A DNA stretch of 64,000 nt from Bdellovibrionaceae bacterium UBA2339 (lineage in GTDB: Bacteria > Bdellovibrionota > Bdellovibrionia > Bdellovibrionales > JAMPXM01): NCBI GenBank assembly GCA_002344785.1, contig DDUL01000028.1:122438-186437 (forward strand), written 5' to 3'. The position numbers and the translations under genes were made by a program. The notes under the pieces are model-generated. The model did not search any database, had not been told where the DNA came from, and saw nothing but the letters and a program-made list of their open reading frames with translations. This document shows positions 6,484-15,502 of the stretch, in pieces. Within the stretch, counting starts at the first letter, position 1; each line of letters opens with the position of its first letter.

Positions 6484-9123
6484 TTAGAAGTCGAACGACA
6501 AGCCTGCCGAGATCAAGTTCGAAGAGATATCGAGGTCCTTTTTCACGCCCACGATCTGCCGATACTGAAGCGTGAGCCACACGTGGTTGATGCCGTAGTC
6601 GGCGTCGAGGTGCAAAATCGAGGTCGGATCCAAACCGTCGAGCAGAATATTGAGGCCGCCGGCCGCAACCGCCGCGGGTGCGCCGCCATAGCGCGGAGCT
6701 TTGGTGTCGTCGCGAAGCTCGATGATGGGCGCGTACATGCCGCCGCCCTCGACGAAGGGAACAAACAGCTGCGAGTCCCAAAACTGAAAGCGGTAAAGCA
6801 ACGTCGCTTGCAGCGGCAGCATCAAGAAGGTGAAGCGTTCATCGGTTTCTTCATCGATGCGCGCGGGATTCTTGAAGCGGCCCTTGGCTTGCGCGCTGAT
6901 GATGCCAACTTCGGCGCGCAAACCCATGCGGCCGATGGCGCGCGTGAACGGATATTCATAGTCGAAACCAATCGCGGGCAAGACGCTTGAGCTTTTGTAG
7001 ATTTGCTTGAAGGTGAGTCCGTTGTCGGGGTTGCGAAGATCTGGTGGTGACAAAACACCAAAGCGAACTCCCGCGGCGCCGACGAATTCCGACTTCTCGA
7101 CGGGATAGTAAAATTCGCCTTGCGTGCTGATGCTCATCGGCTTTTCGCGACCGCCTTGACCGGAGAACTCGATCGGCGGGGGCGCGCCGTGCAGGTGTTG
7201 ACCTTCTCGCGTCACGCGCTCGGGCTGCGCGAAGGTGCCGAGGGCGGCGTTATCGACGTCATCGGTGTCGTGATAGTATTCGCCCTCTTCGCCGACGGCC
7301 TTCGGGCGCTTGAGCATCGGCGCGAGCTGCAATCCGCCCGCGGGCTCGAGTGGTTCGATCAAAGGCGCGGGAGTGGGCGAGGCCAAAGGCTCTGCATTCG
7401 GCGTGGTGTCGGCGACTTGCTCGGGCTCTTCGTCTGTAGCGCCGGGTTCTTCAGCGCCGGGCTGAGGGTACTCGGGTGCCGCGACTTCTTCGTCTTCGGG
7501 TCCGGGATCTGCGTCAGTGGCTTGGGCCTCGCTGAGATTTTCTTCAAGCGCCGCCTCTTCGCTCTCGTCGACTTGCGAGAAGCCGACGCTGGGCGCGACG
7601 ATCAGCAAAGCGCAAGCGACAAGGCCCGCGATGGCTTGCTGCGAGGATCGCGAGCGACCTCGCCAAATGCCGATGCCGAGTGCGGCGGTCGCCAAAGCGG
7701 CGATCGCGGCAAGTGTCGACCACCAGCCGGCTCGAAGAACCCAGCGCGCGAGCGCCGTGACCGGAGTGAGTGCGGTTCGCACGAAGGGCTTCCACTCTGG
7801 GTGGCGCTCAAGCGCTTGGGCGAGCGGCGGACTGAGTCGATAATAAAGCTGCACCAGCGCGCGACCGACGGCTGAGCTTTGCAGGCGCTGATCGCGAAAG
7901 TCGCGCAGCAGTTCAACTTCGCGGCTCATGTTGCTGCCGTGTGCGGCCGTGGCAATGAAACAACTGGATTGTGAAAGCACGCCCACGACTTCGCCGGGTG
8001 TTGCTGTTCGACAAGTGGTGGAGGCGGGATTCACGCCCCGGGTGCAATCATTGTTGTCGGCGGCCGCCGTGTAGTAGCCAACGTTGCCAGCGGCGTCGAC
8101 GACGGCGGCGCGGAAGTAGTAGGTCTGTTCGTTTTTGAGCGATTCAATGCGCTTGGGGCTTACGCTAAAGCTTGAGACATCCGTCGAGTTGATGGGCAAA
8201 TCGACGTAGTTGCTGCCGGCGCCGATGAAATCGAAACCGCGGTCATCGAAGTAGAAGCGCACGAACTTGAATTGAATGTTGTTGCCGCTCGGAAAACCGT
8301 TGAGAGCTTCGAGTGAGCGAACAAAAGCTTTGGAGTCGCCGGATCCCATCTCGAAATAGCAAATGCCGATGGCCGAGGTCACTGAGCAGTTGTCCGCCAC
8401 GCTTGTGCCGCCCGCGCTCGCGCCTTGGCCGATTTCGCGGCGAATGACGAAGTTGACGGTTCGGTAATCATCTCCCGAGCCATCAAGTCGATCGTCGCCA
8501 TCGGACGAAATGCCGATGCGAAGCGATCCGGTCACGCCGTCGGCTGTCGGCACGCAGAGCGAGCCACTGTCGGAAGCCTTGGCGAACAAGCGACTGCAAA
8601 CATTTTCCCACGTGAGCTCGATGGTCGCCGTGCTGCCTTTGGCCACACTGCTCGGGGCTGATGCCAAGGTGATGGCGTTTTGTCCGTCAGCGTCTGTCAC
8701 TACGGGGCGCCCGTCGGTGGCATCGCTCGACATGCTGATTTGCAAAAGCAAGTTCGGGTGAATGCGGCGGTTGTTGCAGGCTTGCGATAAGTTGTTGCCG
8801 GCATCGGGGATGGTGTCGGTGCCGTCGATGAAGCGGCAGGTGTTGCAAGTTTCCGTTGAGCTGGTGGTGTCGCAGCGAGCGACATCTCCGGCGACGCCGC
8901 CATAGATCGTCACCGAGGCACTGCCGACGCCATCGGCGTTGGAGGCGCGCTGAACCGATGAGATGGTGAGCGCGGCATGCGCGGCTGTTGGCATGATGAG
9001 CAGAGTCAGCATCGCGCCAATCCATGATCTTAAGATCCGCACCGATCTGTGTGGATGCGAGTGGAGAGGGGCTTGCAATGTCGAGTCTTGCAATGTGTTT
9101 CGGCTCATCGAGTTCTTAGGCAT
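6484..9123 (-). CDS. Secreted CFI-box protein joined to a C-terminal outer-membrane barrel
   Basis: This 879-residue protein has a long-headed signal peptide ending near T-A-A-H-A, then about 340 residues of secreted, Cys-containing, beta-rich sequence. Near residue 387 comes C-F-I-A-T-A-A-H-G-S and then L-L-R-D-F-R-D, the signature of the CFI-box C-terminal domain. A membrane helix (about 466-486) follows, then a second hydrophobic stretch (about 494-513) ending P-S-V-G-F-S-Q that looks like a Sec signal peptide with its cleavage site. After an acidic, Pro-rich linker (about 516-600) the last 250 residues look like an outer-membrane beta-barrel ending in a terminal Phe. It is divergent from the metalloprotease-like gene at 9328. 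The function is unknown; the order of modules suggests cleavage into two parts (inference). Confidence 0.75.
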   Translation of the reverse strand: MPKNSMSRNTLQDSTLQAPLHSHPHRSVRILRSWIGAMLTLLIMPTAAHAALTISSVQRASNADGVGSASVTIYGGVAGDVARCDTTSSTETCNTCRFIDGTDTIPDAGNNLSQACNNRRIHPNLLLQISMSSDATDGRPVVTDADGQNAITLASAPSSVAKGSTATIELTWENVCSRLFAKASDSGSLCVPTADGVTGSLRIGISSDGDDRLDGSGDDYRTVNFVIRREIGQGASAGGTSVADNCSVTSAIGICYFEMGSGDSKAFVRSLEALNGFPSGNNIQFKFVRFYFDDRGFDFIGAGSNYVDLPINSTDVSSFSVSPKRIESLKNEQTYYFRAAVVDAAGNVGYYTAAADNNDCTRGVNPASTTCRTATPGEVVGVLSQSSCFIATAAHGSNMSREVELLRDFRDQRLQSSAVGRALVQLYYRLSPPLAQALERHPEWKPFVRTALTPVTALARWVLRAGWWSTLAAIAALATAALGIGIWRGRSRSSQQAIAGLVACALLIVAPSVGFSQVDESEEAALEENLSEAQATDADPGPEDEEVAAPEYPQPGAEEPGATDEEPEQVADTTPNAEPLASPTPAPLIEPLEPAGGLQLAPMLKRPKAVGEEGEYYHDTDDVDNAALGTFAQPERVTREGQHLHGAPPPIEFSGQGGREKPMSISTQGEFYYPVEKSEFVGAAGVRFGVLSPPDLRNPDNGLTFKQIYKSSSVLPAIGFDYEYPFTRAIGRMGLRAEVGIISAQAKGRFKNPARIDEETDERFTFLMLPLQATLLYRFQFWDSQLFVPFVEGGGMYAPIIELRDDTKAPRYGGAPAAVAAGGLNILLDGLDPTSILHLDADYGINHVWLTLQYRQIVGVKKDLDISSNLISAGLSFDF

Positions 9124-9327
9124 GCGTCAATTGGAGCAAAGGCCTACGTGGATGTCCAGTGGCGTTCGCTCACAATTTCAGCTTGGCGGGGGATTCAGAA
9201 GGAATTGAGGCTCCATCGAGCGGAAAATTATTGGGCCCGGCGGGTCTTCATGCCAGCCTATGCAGGAAAAGTTTCTGACTTCGTCGAAAGTTCGAAAAGG
9301 GACCTCAAGAGACCCAAAGGTGAACGA

Positions 9328-11007
9328 ATGCAAAATTCGAAGTTCATGCAATGCGTGGCGGTTGCGCCGCTGATCCTCGCCAGTTCGCTGTTGATGGTGA
9401 GCTCAGACGCCGTTGCGACCGGCGCGAGTCCGGCGCAAGCTCGCACCTGTGACATCGATGATCTGCTGGGGCAATGCGAGATGTTTGATTCCGCCGCTGG
9501 GCACATGGAGGGGCGAGATCAAAGCTTGGTGTTGGGAGATTCGCGTCGCGCATCTGCGGATGCTGCGAGACTTCAGGAAAACTGGGGACGAACGGCGCTG
9601 GGGGCGTTGGAGAGGGCGCCAGGTCGGCAAGACTTGGGCGAAAGTTTTCGTCGCTGGCTGGTCTCCGAGATTTCCGTCAACACCTTGAACAGCTTGCGCA
9701 GCATCGACGGAAAAAAAGAAGCGGTGAATTTTGAAGTGCCATGGCCGATCGAGCAGGCCGATGCGCGATTGACGCGAGTGTCGGCCACAGATCTGCGCGC
9801 GAGGCTCGTGGCCGCGTTCGGCGAGGGCAATTACGCGAGCTTACTGCAGGCGGCCGAGGCGCAGGCTGCGGCGACGCAACAGGCGGAGGCGTCGCGCCGC
9901 CAAAGCGTGACCGAGTTGATGAACGAGCGCGTGGCGACTCGGCGCACGCGCGCCGCGGATTTGATCGAGAGGGCCAGGCAGCGCACGATTGAAACGATTC
10001 GCAATGGTCGCGATCTGGCGAGCTTGCCAGAGGCCGAGCGAAATCTCCTGCGACGCCTTGAAACTTTGCGCATCGATTTTGAAAACAACATCAATTGCTC
10101 GGGCGCGCTCAGCCCTGGCGGCAGCTACGATGCCAGCGCTCATCAAGTGAACATGTGCGCGCCGACTGCGGCTTTGCCAGATGAAGCGATCATGTTGATC
10201 ACGGCGCACGAGATGGCGCACGCGATTGATCCGTGCGCCAGTCGCGGACCGTTGATTCGCGTGGATGCGGATCGGCTCCGACAAGTGCGCGAGTCGATGA
10301 GCACACAGTTGCGTGGCGGCGACGCCGTGCTGCTGAACTCGCTCACGCAATCATCGGGTTTTGCGCAGCTTTATCCGCAAGACGTCGCCAATCCCTTGAT
10401 TCAGAGGCTGCTGCGCGAAGGTGTGTTGAGCGTGGATCAGCCGGCATTGCGAACGGGGGAGCATCCGTTTCGGGGCACCCTCGTATGTCTGACTCAGCCG
10501 GCGACCGGAGGCTTCCGTCTTGGGCCTTGGCAGTTGGCCCAACAAGGTCAGGGTCATCATCGTTGTGCGCCCGATACATTGAACGAGGGATTCTGCGACT
10601 GGTTGGCGGCTGAAGTTCTGGGGCGAGAGTTAGGGACTCGATCGCCGCGGCCTCGACCCGAGCGAGACTTGGGTCGTTGGCGACGCGAGGCCATGGGCGT
10701 GTACCCGCTGTTTGCGCGCGACTTGTGCTTTCCAGATCCCGGTGACCCAACGCCGGAGAATGTCGCCAGTCTCAGACCTGAAGAGTGGGAGGGGCGAAGC
10801 CATCCACCCGCGCGCCTTCGCGTGGAGTCGGTGTTGTTTCGCAATCCGCGATTGCGCGAACATTTTGGCTGCCGAACGCGCGAAACTCCGGCTGAAGCGG
10901 GGCCGCCACATTGCGAATTTCCTCTCGCGCGCGGGCAAGGTCAGCGCATCGGCGAACCCGGAGCGACGGGACCGAATCGAACACGCGGACGAGGGACAAC
11001 GCCATGA
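9328..11007 (+). CDS. Secreted protein with HExxH zinc-metallopeptidase motif
   Basis: I start this gene at ATG 9328, which has AAGG seven bases upstream and opens directly into a signal peptide; a longer in-frame start would cross the divergent promoter region. The 559-residue product contains A-H-E-M-A-H at about 293-298, the zinc-binding HExxH motif, and L-N-E-G-F-C-D-W near 419-425, where the Glu could be the third metal ligand. The middle (about 160-225) is charged and likely helical. It fits no peptidase family I can name. The next gene overlaps its stop by ATGA, so the two are coupled. Secreted protease activity is inferred from the motif. Confidence 0.7.
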   Translation: MQNSKFMQCVAVAPLILASSLLMVSSDAVATGASPAQARTCDIDDLLGQCEMFDSAAGHMEGRDQSLVLGDSRRASADAARLQENWGRTALGALERAPGRQDLGESFRRWLVSEISVNTLNSLRSIDGKKEAVNFEVPWPIEQADARLTRVSATDLRARLVAAFGEGNYASLLQAAEAQAAATQQAEASRRQSVTELMNERVATRRTRAADLIERARQRTIETIRNGRDLASLPEAERNLLRRLETLRIDFENNINCSGALSPGGSYDASAHQVNMCAPTAALPDEAIMLITAHEMAHAIDPCASRGPLIRVDADRLRQVRESMSTQLRGGDAVLLNSLTQSSGFAQLYPQDVANPLIQRLLREGVLSVDQPALRTGEHPFRGTLVCLTQPATGGFRLGPWQLAQQGQGHHRCAPDTLNEGFCDWLAAEVLGRELGTRSPRPRPERDLGRWRREAMGVYPLFARDLCFPDPGDPTPENVASLRPEEWEGRSHPPARLRVESVLFRNPRLREHFGCRTRETPAEAGPPHCEFPLARGQGQRIGEPGATGPNRTRGRGTTP

Positions 11008-11591
11008 GGGGAAATGGGTTTGAAGCTCGACGAACACTATTGAGCATCGCTGTGCTGGCGCTTGTTGGAAAGTTATCGCTGATCTCCGGCGTCGCCGAAG
11101 GCTCAACTTCGCGGGCCAGCTCAGGGACGATCGAAGCCGAATTGATTTTCTCAAGCCAAGGCGCTGAATCGCGAGAGTCGTATCGACTTGTGCGCATGCC
11201 GTCGACGCCAGTCAAAGACGCATCAGTTTCCTCAGGCAAAACGCCTGCGGAGGTGTTCATGTTGGTCTACCGATGGGGTGATACGGATTTGCAGCGGCAA
11301 GTGCTCACGGAGAATTGGGCCAAGGAAATCCGCGCTGACTTCGAAGCGCTCGCGCGAATGTCCGTCGCATCCAAAAAAACTTTGGGGCCGCATTGCACGG
11401 CGCCAGTTGAAGTGCGCAGACTTCCGTCGCATCGCTCGGGTTGGTTTTGCGACTCAAGCCTCAGTCCTCGAGATCGCGAGACCTGGCAAAATACGCTGGG
11501 ACGCCTCCGGCATGTGGCGGAGTGGGGCTGGGAAAGGCCGACGTCGGTCAAGACCGAATCGCCGGCGCCCGCGCCGCGCAAGAAAAACTGA
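11004..11591 (+). CDS. Secreted hypothetical protein coupled to the metallopeptidase-like gene
   Basis: This 195-residue product starts at an ATG that overlaps the preceding stop (ATGA). A hydrophobic segment at about 12-28 followed by V-A-E-G is a likely signal peptide. The mature part has three cysteines and ends in a Pro/Lys-rich tail. I do not recognise a family. The overlap suggests it works with the HExxH protein, for instance as a partner, chaperone or inhibitor; this is inference only. Confidence 0.6.
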   Translation: MRGNGFEARRTLLSIAVLALVGKLSLISGVAEGSTSRASSGTIEAELIFSSQGAESRESYRLVRMPSTPVKDASVSSGKTPAEVFMLVYRWGDTDLQRQVLTENWAKEIRADFEALARMSVASKKTLGPHCTAPVEVRRLPSHRSGWFCDSSLSPRDRETWQNTLGRLRHVAEWGWERPTSVKTESPAPAPRKKN

Positions 11592-11612
11592 GCCTCCTCG
11601 CTAGAGGCTCAG
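11583..11612 (-). terminator. Rho-independent terminator of the asd operon
   Basis: A perfect nine-base stem (11588-11596 with 11604-11612, CTGAGCCTC/GAGGCTCAG) has a seven-base loop and, read on the minus strand, runs into five T residues. It lies 19 bp after the asd stop. The stem also contains the stop codon of the convergent gene ending at 11591. Confidence 0.75.
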
Positions 11613-11630
11613 CGGTGTCGATTGAAATTC

Positions 11631-12692
11631 TCAGCGTGAAGCGAAGATTGTTTCGGCGATCTGGATGCCATTGAGTGCGGCGCCTTTGCGAAGATTGTCG
11701 CTCACCACCCACATCAACCAAGTCGTTTGATCATTGGGATCTTTGTGGACTCGGCCGACATAAACCGGATCTTGGCCGGAGGCGAAGGCCTGTGTCGGAT
11801 AGTCGCCGCTATCGCGAGGAAAGAGCTCAACGCCCGCGCCGGCGCGAAGCGCCCCTTCCACTTCCGCGAGACTCACGCCGGGCTTTTTGAGTTCAACCCA
11901 AACTGTTTCAGCGTGTGAGTTGAGAGTCGGAACGCGAATGGTGAAGGCCGAAACGTAGAGATTCGGCAGCCGCATGATCTTGCGAGTTTCGCGCATCACT
12001 TTCACTTCTTCACTGGTGAAACCGAGCATCTCGGGCTCTTTGCTGAAAGATCCAATTTGCGGAACGCAATCAAACGCGATGGGCTTTGCGAACGTTGGAC
12101 CCTTCTCGGGCTGTTCGCCCTCGAGAGCCACCTTGGTTTGCTCGATCAGCTCTTCAATGCCGTTGCGACCTGCGCCGCTCACACTTTGGTAGCTGGAGAC
12201 GCGCACCGAGGCGAGACCGAATTTGTCCTGGAGCGGCTTCAGGGCCACCACCAGTTGAATCGTCGAGCAGTTCGGGTTGGCGATGATCCGCGCCGCGCTT
12301 CCGGGTCGCTCGCCGCGCTTGAGTTTTGGCAGCAAATCACCGTTCACTTCCGGCACAATCAGGTCCGTGTGGGGATCCATGCGGAACGCGGCCGAGTTGT
12401 CGATCGCAAAGGCGCCGGCCTTCACGGCTTGCGGTGCCCATTCCGCGGAGATGTCGTCGCCCGATGAGAAAAAGACGATGTCGAGGCCTTCGAAGCAGCC
12501 CGCGCCCAAGGTCTGCACTTCCCACTCACGATCCGCGCACTTTTTCTTGAGACCCTTCGAGGCATCGCTAGCGAACAAGCGCAGTTCGCTGAAGTGGTAA
12601 TCGCGTTCTTCGATCAAATTCAAAAATGTTTCGCCGACGACTCCTGTTGCGCCGACGACGCCCAAGCGGGGCGCGTTTTCTTGCCAAGCCAT
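11631..12692 (-). CDS. asd: Aspartate-semialdehyde dehydrogenase
   Basis: Asd reduces aspartyl phosphate to aspartate semialdehyde with NADPH, leading to lysine, diaminopimelate, threonine and methionine. The N-terminal nucleotide-binding motif G-V-V-G-A-T-G-V-V-G is present, and N-P-N-C-S-T carries the catalytic Cys142. The 353-residue length is normal. It is the last gene of an operon with pssA and a CTP-dependent kinase-like gene, an unusual mix of lipid and amino-acid/cell-wall functions; the strong terminator just downstream fits this. Confidence 0.96.
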   Translation of the reverse strand: MAWQENAPRLGVVGATGVVGETFLNLIEERDYHFSELRLFASDASKGLKKKCADREWEVQTLGAGCFEGLDIVFFSSGDDISAEWAPQAVKAGAFAIDNSAAFRMDPHTDLIVPEVNGDLLPKLKRGERPGSAARIIANPNCSTIQLVVALKPLQDKFGLASVRVSSYQSVSGAGRNGIEELIEQTKVALEGEQPEKGPTFAKPIAFDCVPQIGSFSKEPEMLGFTSEEVKVMRETRKIMRLPNLYVSAFTIRVPTLNSHAETVWVELKKPGVSLAEVEGALRAGAGVELFPRDSGDYPTQAFASGQDPVYVGRVHKDPNDQTTWLMWVVSDNLRKGAALNGIQIAETIFASR

Positions 12693-12706
12693 GAGAACTC
12701 CAAAGT

Positions 12707-13588
12707 TCAGTGTTGAGACGAGTCTTGTTTTGAATCTCGTTGAGATTCATGTGGGGGTTCGATGAGCTCATGAAGGTCATCCCCGTCCGAAGCCGCTCCC
12801 GCTTCGGCGGGGCGGCGTTTAGGCGCGCGGCCTAGACCCAGAACGCCAAAGACGGCACCCAATACGGCGTAGGTCATGAAGAGCAAGAACAGCATCACTT
12901 CAGGGCGGATGGCGATGATGGCGAACAGGCCGACGCCGATCACCAAGTACCAAAACGGCAGGCGCTCGCGGAAATCCATGTCCTTGAAACTTCGGTAACG
13001 GAAATTCGACACCATCACAAACGACAAGAGCACGGTCATCGTGAGCAGCAAGACACTTTGCTGCGGATCCCAGCCCAAATCGCGCCATGCGAGCACCGAG
13101 CTGGCGACAATGCCAGCGGCCATTGGAATAGGCAGGCCTTGGAAGTAACCCGTTTCGATTGTGTGAGCTTGCACATTGAATCTTGCCAAGCGAAGCGCGC
13201 CGCATGCGGTGAACAGAAAGCTCACCAGCCAGCCGAGTCGACCGAAAGGCTGCAGGGCCCAGAGGTAAAGTAACACGCCGGGCGCGACGCCAAAGCTCAC
13301 CACGTCACAGAGTGAATCGTATTCGGCGCCGAATTTTGAAGTGGATTGCGTCAGTCTCGCGACGCGACCATCGAGCAGATCGAACACGGCCGCGCCGACG
13401 ATGGCGTAGGCGGCCCAGGTGTATTCGCCGCGAATGGCGTAGATCAGCGCGAAGAAACCGAAGAACATATTCAGCGTGGTGATCAGATTGGGCAGAACGT
13501 AAATGTGAATGCCGGTTCGGCGCCGGAGGGCTCGTGCCTTGCTGAACCCGCCGCCTGAATTGTTCTGCATATCGGATCTTTCGTTCAT
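12707..13588 (-). CDS. pssA: CDP-diacylglycerol-serine O-phosphatidyltransferase
   Basis: This membrane enzyme makes phosphatidylserine, the precursor of phosphatidylethanolamine. The full CDP-alcohol phosphatidyltransferase motif is present: D73-G-x2-A-R-x8-G87-x3-D91-x3-D95. Several membrane helices follow. The N-terminal start P-N-L-I-T-T-L-N-M-F-F-G-F is typical of PssA rather than PgsA. A soluble tail of about 45 charged residues is longer than usual. The ATG overlaps the stop of the upstream kinase-like gene by four bases. Confidence 0.92.
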   Translation of the reverse strand: MNERSDMQNNSGGGFSKARALRRRTGIHIYVLPNLITTLNMFFGFFALIYAIRGEYTWAAYAIVGAAVFDLLDGRVARLTQSTSKFGAEYDSLCDVVSFGVAPGVLLYLWALQPFGRLGWLVSFLFTACGALRLARFNVQAHTIETGYFQGLPIPMAAGIVASSVLAWRDLGWDPQQSVLLLTMTVLLSFVMVSNFRYRSFKDMDFRERLPFWYLVIGVGLFAIIAIRPEVMLFLLFMTYAVLGAVFGVLGLGRAPKRRPAEAGAASDGDDLHELIEPPHESQRDSKQDSSQH

Positions 13589-14286
13589 GTGCCAAGGCCG
13601 CCGTAGATGTAAAACAAGGCCGTGAGGCCCAGTGCGCTGAGAACGGGACAGGTGAGGTTATCGTCGAGTTTGCCGATCGGCACAAGTTCAGTGGCGGCCG
13701 CGATGAGTCCCGACACGGGAGCGACTATAAAAATTCGCTCCAACATCAAACCATTGAGATAATAATACACGCTGGCGATGAAGGTGCAGGCGAGAAACGC
13801 GGCGAGCGTGCCTTGCAAAGTTTTGTTCCCGAGAAGTTTATCGCGCCCAAAGCGGATGCCAAAATAGCTGGCCACCGGATCGCCGACCGCTAGAAACAGC
13901 AAACTCAGCGTGATGATGTGGCGATCAAAGAACGCGAGCAAAATCGCCGCGCCAAACAGCAGATAGCTGAGTCCCGACATGCGGTTGGTTTCATGTTGGC
14001 GCATGAGCGGACCGAAGACTTTGAGAGTGGCGGCGTTGAGCGACGGGCGTGTCTTGCGCAAATAATCGAGCGGAAAGAAAAACGCCATTAGGCCGCCGAG
14101 GATCCACCAACTCATTTTCGGTCCGAAATAATGGTAGATGCCCAGCATGATGATGATGCCGGTGAAGTGCCAAATCTTACGCGGCCAATGCATGTCGGCC
14201 TTACCGCGCAGTTTCGCCGGCGGAGTCGGACCTCCTCCGAAGGGGGCGTGACCTGTGGGGCTCAGCGGCGGCGAATTCGGCGACAA
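13585..14286 (-). CDS. CTP-dependent polyprenol/diacylglycerol kinase-like membrane protein
   Basis: This 233-residue protein has about six membrane helices. The features G-D-P-V-A-S-Y-F-G-I-R-F-G, K-T-L-Q-G-T-L-A-A-F and the late K-L-D-D-N-L-T-C-P match the dolichol/phytol/diacylglycerol kinase superfamily, which uses CTP to phosphorylate lipid alcohols. A Pro/Gly-rich N-terminus of about 30 residues precedes the first helix. The start of pssA overlaps its stop (ATGA), so a role in phospholipid or polyprenol-phosphate supply is likely. Annotation as phosphatidate cytidylyltransferase is a possible alternative. Confidence 0.8.
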   Translation of the reverse strand: MSPNSPPLSPTGHAPFGGGPTPPAKLRGKADMHWPRKIWHFTGIIIMLGIYHYFGPKMSWWILGGLMAFFFPLDYLRKTRPSLNAATLKVFGPLMRQHETNRMSGLSYLLFGAAILLAFFDRHIITLSLLFLAVGDPVASYFGIRFGRDKLLGNKTLQGTLAAFLACTFIASVYYYLNGLMLERIFIVAPVSGLIAAATELVPIGKLDDNLTCPVLSALGLTALFYIYGGLGT

Positions 14287-14339
14287 GTTTTGCTCCTTGG
14301 GGCTGTGGCCCGCATGCGAGCCAAAAACCTGAAATCCCT

Positions 14340-14358
14340 AGGGTTTTCTAAAAACCCT
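14340..14358. promoter_or_regulatory. Inverted repeat between divergent operons
   Basis: AGGGTTTT and AAAACCCT form a perfect eight-base inverted repeat around CTA. It lies 54 bases upstream of the minus-strand lipid operon and about 190 bases upstream of the plus-strand gene. It could be an operator or a small hairpin. Confidence 0.35.
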
Positions 14359-14545
14359 CGTTGGGGTTGTCCAGTCCGAAGACAGTTGGGCGGCCCTGCG
14401 TCTGAAGCCGCGCTTTGGTGGGCGACAAAAAGCTTCGAATTTCCATAGGCTTAGACCTGGGGTCGGTGGACCACGAGGCGGGTTACAAAGTTCCTGAATT
14501 GCATCTTTCTGTAGCAGGGAGACCCGAAGGGAGGCTCCCGCGTCG

Positions 14546-15493
14546 ATGATCGAAGTGAAAAATGGGCTTCAGAAAATCCAATCGGCTCTGCTCGGCATCT
14601 GTTTGCTGGTGCTGGGGCCGTGGTGTTTTTCTGCCGAGGCCACGGCCGCGGCCAGTATTTCCGGCACTTCGACCTTGGCGGTGAGCCAGCCCACCAACAA
14701 AAATTCCACGGCCACTCCGTCGCGTTCGCGCCGAAATCAAGATCGCAAGGATCGCAATTGGCTGAGCGATTTGAGCGGCGAGCGCGACGAAGAGATTCGC
14801 GATCTGGAATGGGTGCCGCGTCCAGAAGATGGGCCCTCTTTGCACGGGCGAATCTTCACCGATGCGCTCAATCAGGAGTTCAAAACCCGATACGAAGAGC
14901 GCTTCGGGCGCACGGAGATCGAGCGGATCGCGCTCGCGCCGAATCGTTTCACTTACTACAACGACGTGTACGGTTTCCGCGGCACGCCCGAAGAAGTGAC
15001 GCAAGAACGGCGGCGCTTCGCTGAATTCATGATGCGCCGATTGGCCGAGTGGCACTTTGAAAACTACGCCAAGAATGATCCGAAAGTGCGCCCGGTGTGG
15101 GAAGCCAAAGAGAAAATCTCCAATCTGAAAGTCGAAGTGGCGAGCTTTCGCATCGACGCGCGCTACTCGCTGAGCGGCAACGTTTTGGATGTGAACATGA
15201 TGAATCCGTGGGTGAAGTCGCATCTGACTTTGGAAATGGATCCGAACGCGATGGGACCGGGGCCGGTGCGCGAGAGCATTTGGACGGTCGTTAAACCCAT
15301 TCATGATCGCTACACCGTCGAAGCGCGATGGCGCGTGAACGACGGAATCGTCAGCATCATTCAACATCGTCCCATGCAGTTGGGTCGCTTCGGCGGCTGG
15401 CATGCCTCGCTCACCACCTCAGCGGCCGTGAAAGACGGCGGCACATCGACGCGTGAAACGCTTTGGCTGGCCGGTGTCGGCCGTGGTTTTTAA
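14546..15493 (+). CDS. Secreted hypothetical protein
   Basis: This 315-residue product has a signal peptide (hydrophobic core about 12-28, cleavage near S-A-E-A), a Ser/Thr/Arg-rich low-complexity stretch to about residue 70, and a mature domain with no cysteines and a beta-rich C-terminal half. I do not recognise a family. A GGGAGG ribosome-binding site lies 11 bases upstream of the ATG, and its neighbours GGGAG (14517-14521) and CTCCC (14535-14539) could pair and partly hide it. The gene stands alone and meets the next gene tail to tail with nine bases between. Confidence 0.65.
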   Translation: MIEVKNGLQKIQSALLGICLLVLGPWCFSAEATAAASISGTSTLAVSQPTNKNSTATPSRSRRNQDRKDRNWLSDLSGERDEEIRDLEWVPRPEDGPSLHGRIFTDALNQEFKTRYEERFGRTEIERIALAPNRFTYYNDVYGFRGTPEEVTQERRRFAEFMMRRLAEWHFENYAKNDPKVRPVWEAKEKISNLKVEVASFRIDARYSLSGNVLDVNMMNPWVKSHLTLEMDPNAMGPGPVRESIWTVVKPIHDRYTVEARWRVNDGIVSIIQHRPMQLGRFGGWHASLTTSAAVKDGGTSTRETLWLAGVGRGF

Positions 15494-15502
15494 CAGCTGA
15501 GT

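Noticed and set aside
7120..7875. Long open frame of 251 codons on the plus strand inside the CFI-box/barrel gene
   Set aside because: It is antisense to a gene with clear signal peptide, CFI-box and barrel; its own product is Arg/Gly-rich with no domain, as expected from a shadow frame in GC-rich DNA.
14483..15403. 306-codon minus-strand frame opposite the secreted hypothetical at 14546
   Set aside because: His/Arg-rich composition and no ribosome-binding site; the plus-strand frame has a signal peptide and better codon pattern.
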